NCBI RefSeq assembly: GCF_000425025.1
Contig: NZ_KE384294.1
Location: 38,587-102,586 of the forward strand
Direction of reading: 5' to 3'
DNA from: Streptococcus castoreus DSM 17536
GTDB taxonomy: Bacteria > Bacillota > Bacilli > Lactobacillales > Streptococcaceae
Length of the DNA stretch: 64,000 nt
Shown here one piece after another: positions 46,162 to 55,748 of this stretch (position 1 is its first letter; each line of letters begins with the position of its first letter). The position numbers and the translations under genes were made by a program. Under the pieces are notes generated by a model. The model did no database searches. It was not told the DNA's origin and saw only the letters and a list, made by a program, of their open reading frames with translations.

Positions 46162-47550
46162 TTAAAAACCATTAGCTTCAATCACTTTTTTTAACCAATA
46201 GCCAGATTTTTTGACACGACGTATCTGTGTGTGAATGTTATTTTCCACAAGACCGTAACGATTTTTATAAGCGTTTAACCAAGACCAACAATCAATTGGA
46301 GTCCAAACGTGATAACCAAAACAATTAGATCCCTCCTGAATTCCCTTATGCAGATAAGTGAGGTGCTCTTTTAAAAATTGAATTCGGTAATCATCCTGAA
46401 TTTGTCCTCTCTCATCACGATAACGATCTTCTCTTGAAATACCAACACCATTTTCAGACAAGAACCAAGGAATGTTACCATACTGGTCACGCATTTTAAT
46501 AGCAATATCATAAACAGCTTCTGGGTAAATTTCCCACCCCTTGTCCACATTCATACGACGCCCCGGCATCAAATAAGTATCATAATACCATTCTGGACTC
46601 CAAGAGGGGCTTATTACAGGAATAACGTTTGGTGCCTTTACGCGCTTTGGATGGTAAAAATTAATCCCTAGATAATCGACGGTATTGTTTGCAATAATAG
46701 CCAATTCTTCTGATGTAGCTTGCCACAATACACCATCTTTTTTCAAAACAGCTACTAATTCTTCTGGAAACTTTCCATGAACTGCAGCGTCCATGAACAA
46801 CTCATTATTCCACAACTCTGCAAAATGAGCCGCAGTTAGATCAGCAGCACTGTGACTGGCTGGATAGGCTGGTGTTAAATTGAGAATTGTTCCGATGCGA
46901 CCATTATTAGACGCTGCTCTTCCTTGACGATAAGCCCGAATAACTTTAGCTGTCGCAAGCGCTAGATTGTAAGCAACCTGTACCGCTTTTTTCCCATCGA
47001 CAATCGCTGGATAGTGGAACTGCATTAAATAAGACCCCTCCACAACAATCATCGGTTCATTGTGGACAAACCAATCCTTGACACGGTCTCCAAAGTGCTC
47101 AAAACAAACTTTAGCAAAGGCAACAAACAAATCCACAACCTCTTTAGATTCCCATCCGCCATATTTTTTGTAAAGGGCAATAGGCAAATCAAAATGGTGT
47201 AAATTCATAATGGGACGGATGCCGTGTGCCAAACAAGCATTAATTAACTTGTTATAATAGGCAAGCCCATCTGGATTAACCAAAGCCATTTCAAAATCAT
47301 CAATCAGGCGTGTCCACTGAATAGAAGTTCGATAAGAATTGTGTCCCAAAGAAGCCAATAAAGCTAAGTCAGCTTCAAACTGATGATAGACATCTGATGC
47401 TGTATCTGGTCCCACATAATCATAAAATAATTCGGGTTCTTGCTCATACCAGTAATCAAACAAATTGCGATGTGTTTTTTGAAATCGCCCTTCACTTTGT
47501 GGTCCTGATGTCGCACCACCCCACCAAAACTGTTCTGGAAACTGTAACAT
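46162..47550 (-). CDS. GH1 family beta-glycosidase
   Basis: 462 residues, the family's usual length. The acid/base Glu is in VHNEPMI and the nucleophile Glu in FLSENGVG. N-terminal FWWGGATSGPQSEG is the GH1 signature. It could be a beta-glucosidase, 6-phospho-beta-glucosidase or beta-galactosidase. The missing consensus phosphate-binding residues cannot be judged by eye. AAGGAAGGG precedes the ATG. It is the last gene of the GntR-GH84-GH1 operon. In S. pyogenes the orthologue sits in the same place. Confidence 0.9.
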   Translation of the reverse strand: MLQFPEQFWWGGATSGPQSEGRFQKTHRNLFDYWYEQEPELFYDYVGPDTASDVYHQFEADLALLASLGHNSYRTSIQWTRLIDDFEMALVNPDGLAYYNKLINACLAHGIRPIMNLHHFDLPIALYKKYGGWESKEVVDLFVAFAKVCFEHFGDRVKDWFVHNEPMIVVEGSYLMQFHYPAIVDGKKAVQVAYNLALATAKVIRAYRQGRAASNNGRIGTILNLTPAYPASHSAADLTAAHFAELWNNELFMDAAVHGKFPEELVAVLKKDGVLWQATSEELAIIANNTVDYLGINFYHPKRVKAPNVIPVISPSWSPEWYYDTYLMPGRRMNVDKGWEIYPEAVYDIAIKMRDQYGNIPWFLSENGVGISREDRYRDERGQIQDDYRIQFLKEHLTYLHKGIQEGSNCFGYHVWTPIDCWSWLNAYKNRYGLVENNIHTQIRRVKKSGYWLKKVIEANGF

Positions 47551-47567
47551 ATCCCTTCCTTTTCTCT

Positions 47568-49262
47568 TTAGACATAATCCTCAGCCTTAGCCTCACTAAT
47601 CCGATCTTGCCTGTTTAATGTGCACCTTTCCTGACTACAATGTAGCTGATAAAAGTAACTTGGAATATTGGTTCCAATCCGATATTTACTTGCTTGCAAA
47701 TTAGCATATTGCCTATCTAGGTCTGAGGACCTCTCTAAAATTGCTTTCCACAGCCCCTGATCACTTGCCACACGGTCAAACCACGGAGCAATTGCTTTTT
47801 GGAAATCAGGGTTCGCAAATGTTTTTAATTTATCCACAGATTCTGTTAATTCAGCCATCCAATCAGATAACTTTTTCACATCCTTGTTGACAAGAGCTTC
47901 TTCTACCTCAAATGGCAACTCCCTGTGCAAATGACGATTCCCATTATGCCAAGCAAACTTTTTTAAAGCAATCGCTAACTCTGTGCTTCCAGTATATTCC
48001 TTCAAAGTCTCCGACCAAGAATAGCTCGGTTGGTAACGGTAAGCATCCCATAAATAATGGCTCATATCTGTTAAAGTTAACTTGGACAATTCCCAGCTAA
48101 TCATTGGGTTAGAAACAATTCCCTTTACCTGATAATCTATTTGACACAAAAACGGTGAACGATTAGCAAATGGCGTTAAAAAAAGTCTTTCAGAATCATT
48201 TTGATAATCATTGACAGGAATATTATCCCAAATAATTATTGGACGTTTGTAAATAGCTGCCATTGTTTCAATATCCACTTGTGAAATCTGACTAGCTAAG
48301 GTACTTGGACCTGTCCAGAAAAAAGCAATATCAGAAGGGGTGGTTTCTGATAATTCAGCTAGATAAAGCGAATCGTGTTGATTATCATATTCCGTTGGAC
48401 AAACAACAAGTTCTGGCGCTGCGTGCTGAGCATTCAAAAAATCATAAACTTGAGTGATCAAATGGGCTTGAGCATAGGCAGTTTTTTTGAAACGCCTTTC
48501 AACCGCATCTACAATTCGATAATCAATATCATCCAACAGTAAACCAAAATGACAAACCCCTAAATCCAACAATTGTTGCAATTTTTGGTAAAGAAATCGG
48601 TAATCTTCTTCCTTAGTATAATTAAAATCAAGACCTGGACTAATCATATACCAAAAATCAATCTGATGTTCCTTAGCAACCTGAACCAAGTCTTTAAAAT
48701 AAGCCATCCAGTCCTCTGGATACAAGTCACGCCAGTTCTTACGCTGATAGTCATCATCTTTAGGAGCATACATATAAGTATTCATGCCTTTATCAGCAAG
48801 AAACCGGAGACAATCCAAACGTTCTTCACGGGTCCAAGGAATTCCATAAAAACCTTCAATAATTCCACGCATCGCAAACGAAGGACAATGTTTTACCGAA
48901 ACAATCGGTAAGTAGCAATTCTCATCCTTAACTGTCATAATCTTTTCTAAAGCTTCCTGGGCGTAACGAAAGCCTCGCAAATTCTGACTTTCAATAACAA
49001 TTTCTTTAGCTTCTGAAATCGTTAAACGAAAAGCATCTTTAGCTAATTGACGATTAAATAAATGCTTAATCGTAAGATCTGCAACTCCTTCTTCGATCCA
49101 CTTAAAACCAGAGAATGTGGCAAGGCTTGGTATCATTGTCTCTTGGTTTTCAAAACGAAAAAAGCGACCAATAAAGCGACAAGAAAGAGGGGTTTTAAAG
49201 ACCAAATAATCACCTCTTGTAATGACTTCTTGATAATCTTTTAAGGCTTGGTAAATACTCAT
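47568..49262 (-). CDS. GH84 family beta-N-acetylglucosaminidase (hyaluronidase-like O-GlcNAcase)
   Basis: 564 residues. EGFYGIPWTREERLD (136-150) opens the GH84 barrel, and D244-D245 in LLLDDIDY are the catalytic Asp pair of substrate-assisted catalysis. Homologues are often annotated as hyaluronidase, but the family hydrolyses terminal beta-GlcNAc. There is no signal peptide, so it acts inside the cell on imported sugars. This fits stepwise glycan breakdown with the GH1, GH2 and mannosidase genes. Confidence 0.92.
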   Translation of the reverse strand: MSIYQALKDYQEVITRGDYLVFKTPLSCRFIGRFFRFENQETMIPSLATFSGFKWIEEGVADLTIKHLFNRQLAKDAFRLTISEAKEIVIESQNLRGFRYAQEALEKIMTVKDENCYLPIVSVKHCPSFAMRGIIEGFYGIPWTREERLDCLRFLADKGMNTYMYAPKDDDYQRKNWRDLYPEDWMAYFKDLVQVAKEHQIDFWYMISPGLDFNYTKEEDYRFLYQKLQQLLDLGVCHFGLLLDDIDYRIVDAVERRFKKTAYAQAHLITQVYDFLNAQHAAPELVVCPTEYDNQHDSLYLAELSETTPSDIAFFWTGPSTLASQISQVDIETMAAIYKRPIIIWDNIPVNDYQNDSERLFLTPFANRSPFLCQIDYQVKGIVSNPMISWELSKLTLTDMSHYLWDAYRYQPSYSWSETLKEYTGSTELAIALKKFAWHNGNRHLHRELPFEVEEALVNKDVKKLSDWMAELTESVDKLKTFANPDFQKAIAPWFDRVASDQGLWKAILERSSDLDRQYANLQASKYRIGTNIPSYFYQLHCSQERCTLNRQDRISEAKAEDYV

Positions 49263-49293
49263 CTCAATTCTCCTTATTATAGCATATCAAAGA

Positions 49294-50334
49294 TTACTGA
49301 CTACTTTCTCTAATAAATACTTGAACTGGTAATTGGCAAGAAGACACCGTAAGTTCTGGCTGTGTAATTGTTTGCAACAAAAGCCTTGCCGCCTCCTGTC
49401 CCATTTGGTAAAAATCCTGTGCGGCTGTTGTCAGCTGGGGACTAAGTAAATACGATGCCTGACTATTATCAAAGCCAACGATTGCTACCTGATCTGGAAT
49501 AGACAAGCCAGCTTGCATGACTTTTTGAACCAATTGAATAGCAAGCCAATCGTTTTCGACCACTAGACCCGTCTTATGAACTTGTTTTTCCAATAAACAA
49601 TCAACTAATTGATTTAAGTAAACATCAACTGTTTCAGATTCCGCTTTAGGAAAATAACTTGATTTAAGAGAAGCATCTGCCATAGCAGACAAATAACCCA
49701 AATAGCGGTCTCGAACAGAAGATACCTCTCCAAAAGACTCTTTAGCCACAAAAACAATGCGATCACAGGCTTCTTCAATTAAATGTTGCGTTAATTGATA
49801 AGAACCACCTTTATTATCTGCCACAACTGCCGGAAAACCAAAGAGGTCTAAAGCTTTATCCAACAATACCACAGGAATTTTGTAGCTATCACAATAAAAG
49901 AGTAAATCAATACTATGATTCACATCTTCAGGATAATAAATAATCCCAGCATAGTCTGACAAACTCTCCAAACTCACTGTACTCGCCAACTGTACCATTA
50001 AACGGTAATCGTTTTGCGCAACATAGGTCATAATGCCTCTGGCATAATCCCCCAATTCGTAATCTGAGGCAAAAGGAAGTATCAACAATAAGTCCTTGTT
50101 TTTCTCAGAAATATCTGCCATTTTTTCCGTAACAAAACTCCCCTTACCACGGGTTCTTGTGATAAGCCCTTCTAATTCCAACTCCACAAGCGCTCGTTTT
50201 GAGGTAATGCGACTCACAGAAAATTGTTCTGATAACTCCTTCTCAGTTGGCAGACGATCACCTTTCTGAAATTGCCCTGTTTTAATTTGATCTTTGATAA
50301 AATGATATATCTTTTTATATAATAATTCAGCCAT
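49294..50334 (-). CDS. GntR/LacI-type chimeric transcriptional regulator (AraR-like)
   Basis: 346 residues. A GntR winged helix (KIYHFIKDQIKTGQF, TEKELSEQFSVSRITSKRAL, about 1-70) is joined to a LacI-type sugar-binding domain (VPDQ-like IPDQVAIVGFDNSQ, about 80-346). It probably represses the two divergent glycosidase operons until a mono- or disaccharide binds. The palindrome ATGATATATCAT at 50439-50450 is a candidate operator. GGGAG lies 6 bp before the ATG. Confidence 0.9.
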   Translation of the reverse strand: MAELLYKKIYHFIKDQIKTGQFQKGDRLPTEKELSEQFSVSRITSKRALVELELEGLITRTRGKGSFVTEKMADISEKNKDLLLILPFASDYELGDYARGIMTYVAQNDYRLMVQLASTVSLESLSDYAGIIYYPEDVNHSIDLLFYCDSYKIPVVLLDKALDLFGFPAVVADNKGGSYQLTQHLIEEACDRIVFVAKESFGEVSSVRDRYLGYLSAMADASLKSSYFPKAESETVDVYLNQLVDCLLEKQVHKTGLVVENDWLAIQLVQKVMQAGLSIPDQVAIVGFDNSQASYLLSPQLTTAAQDFYQMGQEAARLLLQTITQPELTVSSCQLPVQVFIRESSQ

Positions 50335-50351
50335 TTTTTACTCCCAACACT

Positions 50352-50380
50352 AGTATAGCATGAAAAAACAGTATCGTAAA
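50352..50380 (-). promoter_or_regulatory. Promoter of the GntR-GH84-GH1 operon
   Basis: Minus strand: -35 TTTACG, 17-bp spacer, extended -10 TGCTATACT. The -35 lies within the cre-like site. Confidence 0.68.
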
Positions 50381-50388
50381 CCCTTTCA
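50375..50388. promoter_or_regulatory. cre-like site between the divergent mannosidase promoters
   Basis: Minus-strand TGAAAGGGTTTACG matches the CcpA box at all but two positions. It overlaps the -35 of the GntR promoter and lies 9 bp from the -35 of the GH125 promoter, so one CcpA site could govern both operons. Confidence 0.6.
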
Positions 50389-50396
50389 AAAACTTA

Positions 50397-50425
50397 TGGA
50401 CAAAATTTATGTTATCAAGTATAAT
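50397..50425 (+). promoter_or_regulatory. Promoter of the GH125-GH38 operon
   Basis: -35 TGGACA, 17-bp spacer, -10 TATAAT, both close to consensus. Confidence 0.75.
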
Positions 50426-50438
50426 AAAAACGATTATA

Positions 50439-50450
50439 ATGATATATCAT
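50439..50450. promoter_or_regulatory. Palindromic candidate operator ATGATATATCAT
   Basis: A perfect 12-bp palindrome just downstream of the GH125 -10 and 15 bp before the start codon. A repressor there would block elongation or initiation. The GntR-type regulator 105 bp away is the likely ligand, by inference. Confidence 0.45.
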
Positions 50451-50465
50451 TTAGGAGGATTTTAG

Positions 50466-51752
50466 ATGACAAGACCAATTCCTACCAGCGTCGTCCAATT
50501 TATGGATAAAATTGAGGAACTTTGTGGTGAGCAACACCGTAGTTGGGCTCTTAATTTTAAATCTAGTTTCGCTAATACCTTGGCAACTACGCTAAAAACT
50601 AGCGATGATGGAACGAGTTTTCTCTTAACAGGAGACATTCCTGCCATGTGGTTGCGTGATTCCACAGCCCAAATGAAACCCTATCTCTTCCTTGCCAAGG
50701 AAGATAACGAAATTAAAAATATCATTTCTGGGCTGGTCAAACGCCAATTTCGCTACATTTGCATTGATCCTTATGCCAACGCCTTTAATGAAGAGCCCAA
50801 TGGAAAAGGTCATCAAACCGATCACACACAGATGAATCCTTGGATTTGGGAACGCAAATACGAGATTGATTCCCTTTGCTATCCTATTCAGTTAGCGTAT
50901 TTGCTCCATCGTGAGACAGGAAACACGGAGCATTTTAATGAAGATTTTCATAAGGGAGTGCAATTAATTCTTGACTTATGGACTGTTGAACAAGACCACA
51001 GCAAATCTCCTTATCTATTTCAACGTGATACTTGGCGTAAGGAAGACACCCTAACACACAACGGAAAAGGAACTCCAGTTACTCCTACTGGAATGACTTG
51101 GTCTGGTTTTAGACCAAGTGACGATGCCTGTAAATATGGTTACCTCATCCCCTCAAACATGTTTGTTGTCGTTGTTTTATCTTATCTTGAAACCTTATAC
51201 ACTAACCTCTTTAAAAATAAAATAGTCGCTGCTAAAGCTAAAAAATTAAATACTGCTGTCCAAAAAGGCATTCAAGAATATGCTCTCGTACCAAATAACA
51301 ACGGAGAAATCATTTACGCCTATGAAGTTGACGGTCTTGGACATTATTCTATTATGGACGATGCAAATATCCCTAGCCTTCTATCTGCACCCTACCTTGG
51401 TTTTTGTGCCAAAAATGACCCGATTTACCTAGCAACTCGTAAGACCATTTTAAGTAAGGAAAATCCGTATTATTATCAAGGTAACGCAGCATCCGGTATT
51501 GGATCCTCCCATACACCCAAAAATTATATTTGGCATATTGCCCTTGCTCTACAAGGTTTAACGGCTCTTAATCAGGAAACTAAAAAAGACATGCTTGATT
51601 TACTTGTCGCAACAGATGCCGGAACACACTTAATGCATGAAGGATTTAATGTCAATGATCCCAAACAGTACACTCGTGAATGGTTCTCTTGGGCTAACAT
51701 GATGTTTTGTGAACTTCTCCTTGATTACTTGGGATTTACTCTTACCCCTTAG
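50466..51752 (+). CDS. GH125 family exo-alpha-1,6-mannosidase
   Basis: 428 residues, the family's usual length. MWLRDSTAQ (61-69) is the GH125 signature near the active site, and GMTWSGFRPSDDACKYGY follows mid-protein. Streptococcal members cleave alpha-1,6-mannosides of N-glycan cores by inversion. AGGAGG lies a few bases upstream of the ATG. No signal peptide. It shares an operon with the GH38 gene 14 bp downstream. Confidence 0.93.
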   Translation: MTRPIPTSVVQFMDKIEELCGEQHRSWALNFKSSFANTLATTLKTSDDGTSFLLTGDIPAMWLRDSTAQMKPYLFLAKEDNEIKNIISGLVKRQFRYICIDPYANAFNEEPNGKGHQTDHTQMNPWIWERKYEIDSLCYPIQLAYLLHRETGNTEHFNEDFHKGVQLILDLWTVEQDHSKSPYLFQRDTWRKEDTLTHNGKGTPVTPTGMTWSGFRPSDDACKYGYLIPSNMFVVVVLSYLETLYTNLFKNKIVAAKAKKLNTAVQKGIQEYALVPNNNGEIIYAYEVDGLGHYSIMDDANIPSLLSAPYLGFCAKNDPIYLATRKTILSKENPYYYQGNAASGIGSSHTPKNYIWHIALALQGLTALNQETKKDMLDLLVATDAGTHLMHEGFNVNDPKQYTREWFSWANMMFCELLLDYLGFTLTP

Positions 51753-51766
51753 AAAGTGAGTCAATT

Positions 51767-54472
51767 ATGGCAATAAAAAAAGTACATATTATTTCACATA
51801 GTCACTGGGACCGGGAATGGTATATGGCTTACGAACAGCATCATATGCGCTTGATTCAACTCGTAGATGATCTCTTAGACCTTTTTAAAACAGATCCTAA
51901 TTTCCACAGTTTTCACCTTGATGGACAAACCATTATCCTAGAGGACTATCTTCAAGTAAGACCAGAGCGTGAAGCCGAAATTGAACAAGCCATCAAAGAT
52001 GGCAAATTGCGAATTGGTCCTTTTTACATTTTACAAGATGACTTTTTAATTAGCAGTGAATCCAATGTCCGTAACATGTTGATTGGTAAAGAACAGTGTG
52101 ACAGATGGAAAGCCCGTGTTCCGCTTGGTTATTTTCCAGATACCTTTGGCAATATGGGACAGACCCCTCAACTCATGACAAAAGCTGGTCTTAAAGCTGC
52201 TGCCTTTGGCCGTGGTATCAGACCAACTGGCTTCAACAACCAGGTGAATACTAGTGAAAAATACAGTTCACAATTCTCTGAGATAAACTGGCAGGGAGCA
52301 GACAATAGCCGTGTTCTAGGTCTCTTATTTGCTAACTGGTACAGTAATGGTAATGAAATTCCGATAACTGAAAAAGAAGCCCGTCTTTTTTGGGACAAAA
52401 AATTAGCAGATGCCGAACGCTTTGCTTCAACAAAACACCTTCTCATGATGAACGGTGTCGATCATCAGCCCGTTCAACTTGATATTACCAAAGCTATTGA
52501 ACTGGCTAATGAACTCTATCCTGATTATGAATTCGTTCATTCTTGCTTTGAAGATTACTTGGCTGACTTAGCAAAAGATTTACCAGAAAACCTTTCAACA
52601 GTCCAAGGTGAAATGACCAGCCAAGAAACTGAAGGATGGTATACCCTTGCCAACACTGCTTCTTCTAGAATTTACCTAAAACAGGCTAACACCAAGGTAT
52701 CACGTCAACTCGAAAATATTGCTGAGCCTTTGGCAACCATGGCTTTTGATATTACAGGAAGTTACCCTCATAATCAACTGGGCTATGCCTGGAAAATACT
52801 CCTGCAAAACCACCCTCATGATTCCATTTGTGGCTGTAGTGTTGATAGCGTTCACCGAGAAATGATGTCTCGCTTTGAAAAAGCTTATGAAGTCGGAGTT
52901 TATTTAGCCCAAAAAGCTGCTGGTCAAATCGCTGATGCTATCAATACCAGTAAGTTCCCAACAGATAGCCACCCTTTTGTCTTATTCAATACCAGCGGTC
53001 ACGCTAAAACAACTGTTACCAAAATTAGCCTAACTTGGAAAAAATACCCGTTTGATCAACGCTTTCCTAAAGACGTTTATCAAGAAGCTAAAGACTATTT
53101 GGCAAAATTAAAACCACACTTCCAAGTTATTGATACTACCGGACAGGTCATTCCAGAAGCTGAAATCCTTGAAACAAGTATTGCTTTTGATTATGATTTA
53201 CCAGAGCGAACCTTCCGACAACCTTATTTTGCGATTAAGGTTACATTACATCTACCAGTCACACTCCAAGCCATGTCTTGGAAAACCTTAGCTCTAAGAT
53301 TAGGAGATAATGTCGTCTCATCAGAAATACCAGCACTTTTCAATACTAGCAATAAATGTCTCGAAAACGATTTTCTAAAAGTAGTTATTCAAACTGATGG
53401 TCGTTTAACCATTACTGACAAACAATCTGGACAAGAATATAAAGATCTCTTACAATTTGAAGATTGTGGCGATATTGGAAATGAATACATCTTCCGCCAA
53501 CCCAATTTTGAACAGCCTTACTTTGCCCATCAAGGGAAAACAGACCTAACTGTTTTAACTAATACTGCTCAACTAGCAGAAATTGAAATAAGCCAAACCT
53601 TTGCCATTCCAATTTCTGCAAATGACCTCTTACAAGCTGAAATGGAAGCCGTCATTGACATTACGGAACGCCAAGCTGGACGCTCACAAAACAAGGCTGA
53701 CCTAACTTTAAAAACCATTATTCGCATGGAGAAAAATAATCCACGCCTCCAATTCACAACAAGTTTTAACAACCAAATGACCAATCATCGCTTGCGCGTT
53801 CTCTTCCCAACCCATCTCAAAACAGATCATCATCTGGCTGACAGCATTTTTGAAACCGTTGAACGCCCAAATCATCCTAACCCTCAATTTTGGAAAAACC
53901 CAAGCAACCCTCAACACCAAGAATGCTTTGTCAGTCTCTTTGACGGGGAGAAAGGAGTGACCATTGGTAACTACGGTCTTAATGAATACGAAATCTTGCC
54001 AGATACCAACACCATTGCCATCACCCTCTTACGTTCTGTTGGTGAAATGGGAGACTGGGGCTACTTCCCAACACCAGAAGCACAATGTCTTGGTCATCAC
54101 AAGCTTTCTTATAGTTTTGAAAGTATCACCAAAGATACCCAATTTGCCAGCTACTGGCGTTCTCAAGAGGGACAAGTTCCTGTTATTATCAAACAAACCG
54201 GTCATCATATGGGAACATTACCGACAGAAAATACCTACTTAACTGGTGCAACCGACCAGATCGCTCTAACTGCTTTCAAACGTCGCCTATCAGACAATTC
54301 TCTTATCACGCGCTGCTACAATCTCTCAAATACTAATGCTTGTGCGTTAAAACTAAATCTCCCCAATCACAAAGCCCATGTCACTAATCTATTAGAAGAA
54401 ACTAATGAACAAATTCTATCCAATCAACTTGGCAAAGCCGAAATTCTAACCCTAGCTTGGGAAAAAGAATAA
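51767..54472 (+). CDS. GH38 family alpha-mannosidase
   Basis: 901 residues. HSHWDREWY (11-19) holds zinc ligands H13 and D15, and GYFPDTFGN contains the nucleophile Asp. NHPHDSICGCSVD is a further zinc site. The long C-terminal beta domains are normal for the family. The S. pyogenes orthologue (Spy1604) is described as an alpha-1,3-mannosidase. Intracellular by lack of a signal peptide. It completes a set of alpha-1,2 (GH92), alpha-1,6 (GH125) and alpha-1,3 (GH38) activities. Confidence 0.94.
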   Translation: MAIKKVHIISHSHWDREWYMAYEQHHMRLIQLVDDLLDLFKTDPNFHSFHLDGQTIILEDYLQVRPEREAEIEQAIKDGKLRIGPFYILQDDFLISSESNVRNMLIGKEQCDRWKARVPLGYFPDTFGNMGQTPQLMTKAGLKAAAFGRGIRPTGFNNQVNTSEKYSSQFSEINWQGADNSRVLGLLFANWYSNGNEIPITEKEARLFWDKKLADAERFASTKHLLMMNGVDHQPVQLDITKAIELANELYPDYEFVHSCFEDYLADLAKDLPENLSTVQGEMTSQETEGWYTLANTASSRIYLKQANTKVSRQLENIAEPLATMAFDITGSYPHNQLGYAWKILLQNHPHDSICGCSVDSVHREMMSRFEKAYEVGVYLAQKAAGQIADAINTSKFPTDSHPFVLFNTSGHAKTTVTKISLTWKKYPFDQRFPKDVYQEAKDYLAKLKPHFQVIDTTGQVIPEAEILETSIAFDYDLPERTFRQPYFAIKVTLHLPVTLQAMSWKTLALRLGDNVVSSEIPALFNTSNKCLENDFLKVVIQTDGRLTITDKQSGQEYKDLLQFEDCGDIGNEYIFRQPNFEQPYFAHQGKTDLTVLTNTAQLAEIEISQTFAIPISANDLLQAEMEAVIDITERQAGRSQNKADLTLKTIIRMEKNNPRLQFTTSFNNQMTNHRLRVLFPTHLKTDHHLADSIFETVERPNHPNPQFWKNPSNPQHQECFVSLFDGEKGVTIGNYGLNEYEILPDTNTIAITLLRSVGEMGDWGYFPTPEAQCLGHHKLSYSFESITKDTQFASYWRSQEGQVPVIIKQTGHHMGTLPTENTYLTGATDQIALTAFKRRLSDNSLITRCYNLSNTNACALKLNLPNHKAHVTNLLEETNEQILSNQLGKAEILTLAWEKE

Positions 54473-54502
54473 ACCATTTTTGCTCTCAATTTTAAAACAC
54501 GT

Positions 54503-54540
54503 AAAAAGGAATGAACCCACTTTAGGATTTATTCCTTTTT
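54503..54540. terminator. Terminator of the GH125-GH38 operon
   Basis: AAAAAGGAAT / ATTCCTTTTT stem with an 18-base loop. T runs on both strands make it bidirectional. Confidence 0.78.
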
Positions 54541-54647
54541 GATCATCTATTTGCAGGATTAGAGTGTCAGTACGATATTGCTTCTTAAAACCACTGTCAT
54601 GACTACCCCAAAGCATTACTTCCTTTGATCCAATTACCGACAAAACC

Positions 54648-55634
54648 CTAGCCACTGAACTGCGCCCCAAAAGCAAAGCCAATGGAGCCAACCCCACAAT
54701 AAGCATCAATAATATGATCTTTAGCGCTAACATCTAAAGCCTTAACAACCTGATCATACAAGACTTCTGTTTGCTGTGGATTAAGCTGATAAAAAGCTCT
54801 CGGTGATAAGGCAAAACCATAGCCCAAAACCTCTTCTTGAATAGCTTCTTGTCCCCACAGAATTTCCGTCTCTTCTCCATAAATCTCACTTGATTTAGAC
54901 CGATTAATATTAAGAGCAATCGTTTTAATTTGTGGGAATACTTTGGTCAATTCTCCAATGAGTCCTGCTAGCCTAACTTCTTTACTGCTTACAAAAATAA
55001 TCTGCACCTGTTTGCTAGCTTGCGCCTTGCGAACCATCACCGTCCGAATCCCTGCAATCTGACGTTCATTGTAAATAGGCAATTTATATTTAGCCACTAA
55101 ATGCGTAATCTCATTGATAATCTCTTGAGTTAACTGATCTTGTACCAAACAATGATCAATAGAAACCAAGCGATGACTGCCTTGTGAAAACAAACCAGCC
55201 TTCACAGAACCGCCAAATGCTCGCAACTGAAACTGCAATTTAGCCCGATAATGTTCTGGCTCTTTCATTCCCAAAGTAGGGCGTATGTCAAACTGTTCAT
55301 AACCACTTGGCTTAAATTTTCTAAGAGCCTGCTTAATTACGTCATCCTTAAATGCCAACTGTTTAGGATAAGACAAATGCATGATCTGACAACCCCCACA
55401 AGTTTCATAAACAGAACAAACCGGCTTGACACGATTCTTAGAAACTTTCTTTACAGCTAAGAGTTTTGCTTCAATAAAGTTTCGCTTAACCGCTGTCACT
55501 TGGCAAAAAATAGTTTCTCCCTTTAAAGCTCCTGGTACAAACACCAAAGTCTTTTGATAAAAACCAATTCCCTCACCATTGATTCCCATCCGTTTAATTG
55601 TTAAAGGAATTTTTTGTTTAACCTTTACTACCAT
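54648..55634 (-). pseudogene. C-terminally truncated RumA/RlmCD-type 23S rRNA (uracil-5) methyltransferase
   Basis: 328 codons against about 450 in intact homologues. The N-terminal TRAM domain ([14 protein letters not shown]) is present, as are the iron-sulfur cysteines ([15 protein letters not shown] and C in IDHCLVQ). The start of the Rossmann fold is intact ([14 protein letters not shown]). The frame then runs into a stop after AQFSG. The part with the DPPR motif and the catalytic Cys (SCN motif) is missing, and no shifted frame restores it. The sequence beyond about 54670 is unrelated, so a deletion or replacement is likelier than a point frameshift. ATG 55634 has AAGGGG upstream. Probably inactive; a paralogue elsewhere would supply the activity. 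Confidence 0.82.
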
Positions 55635-55733
55635 CTCTTTCCCCTTACTTTCTATACATCCTAATTCCACCACCAAAAACATTCTCAAACAAGCACTTTT
55701 TAGCTGTATTTCTGACTCCTATTCTACCATTTT

Positions 55734-55742
55734 TGTTATAAT
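55734..55742 (+). promoter_or_regulatory. Extended -10 promoter of recX
   Basis: TGTTATAAT fits TGnTATAAT exactly. The recX ATG starts 7 bp after the hexamer, the normal distance to +1, so the transcript should be leaderless. Confidence 0.65.
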
Positions 55743-55748
55743 GAAAAT

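Noticed and set aside
54452..54733. 93-codon minus-strand frame overlapping the end of the RumA-type gene
   Set aside because: No ribosome-binding site. Its first part is an out-of-frame reading of the methyltransferase, and the rest crosses the GH38 terminator.
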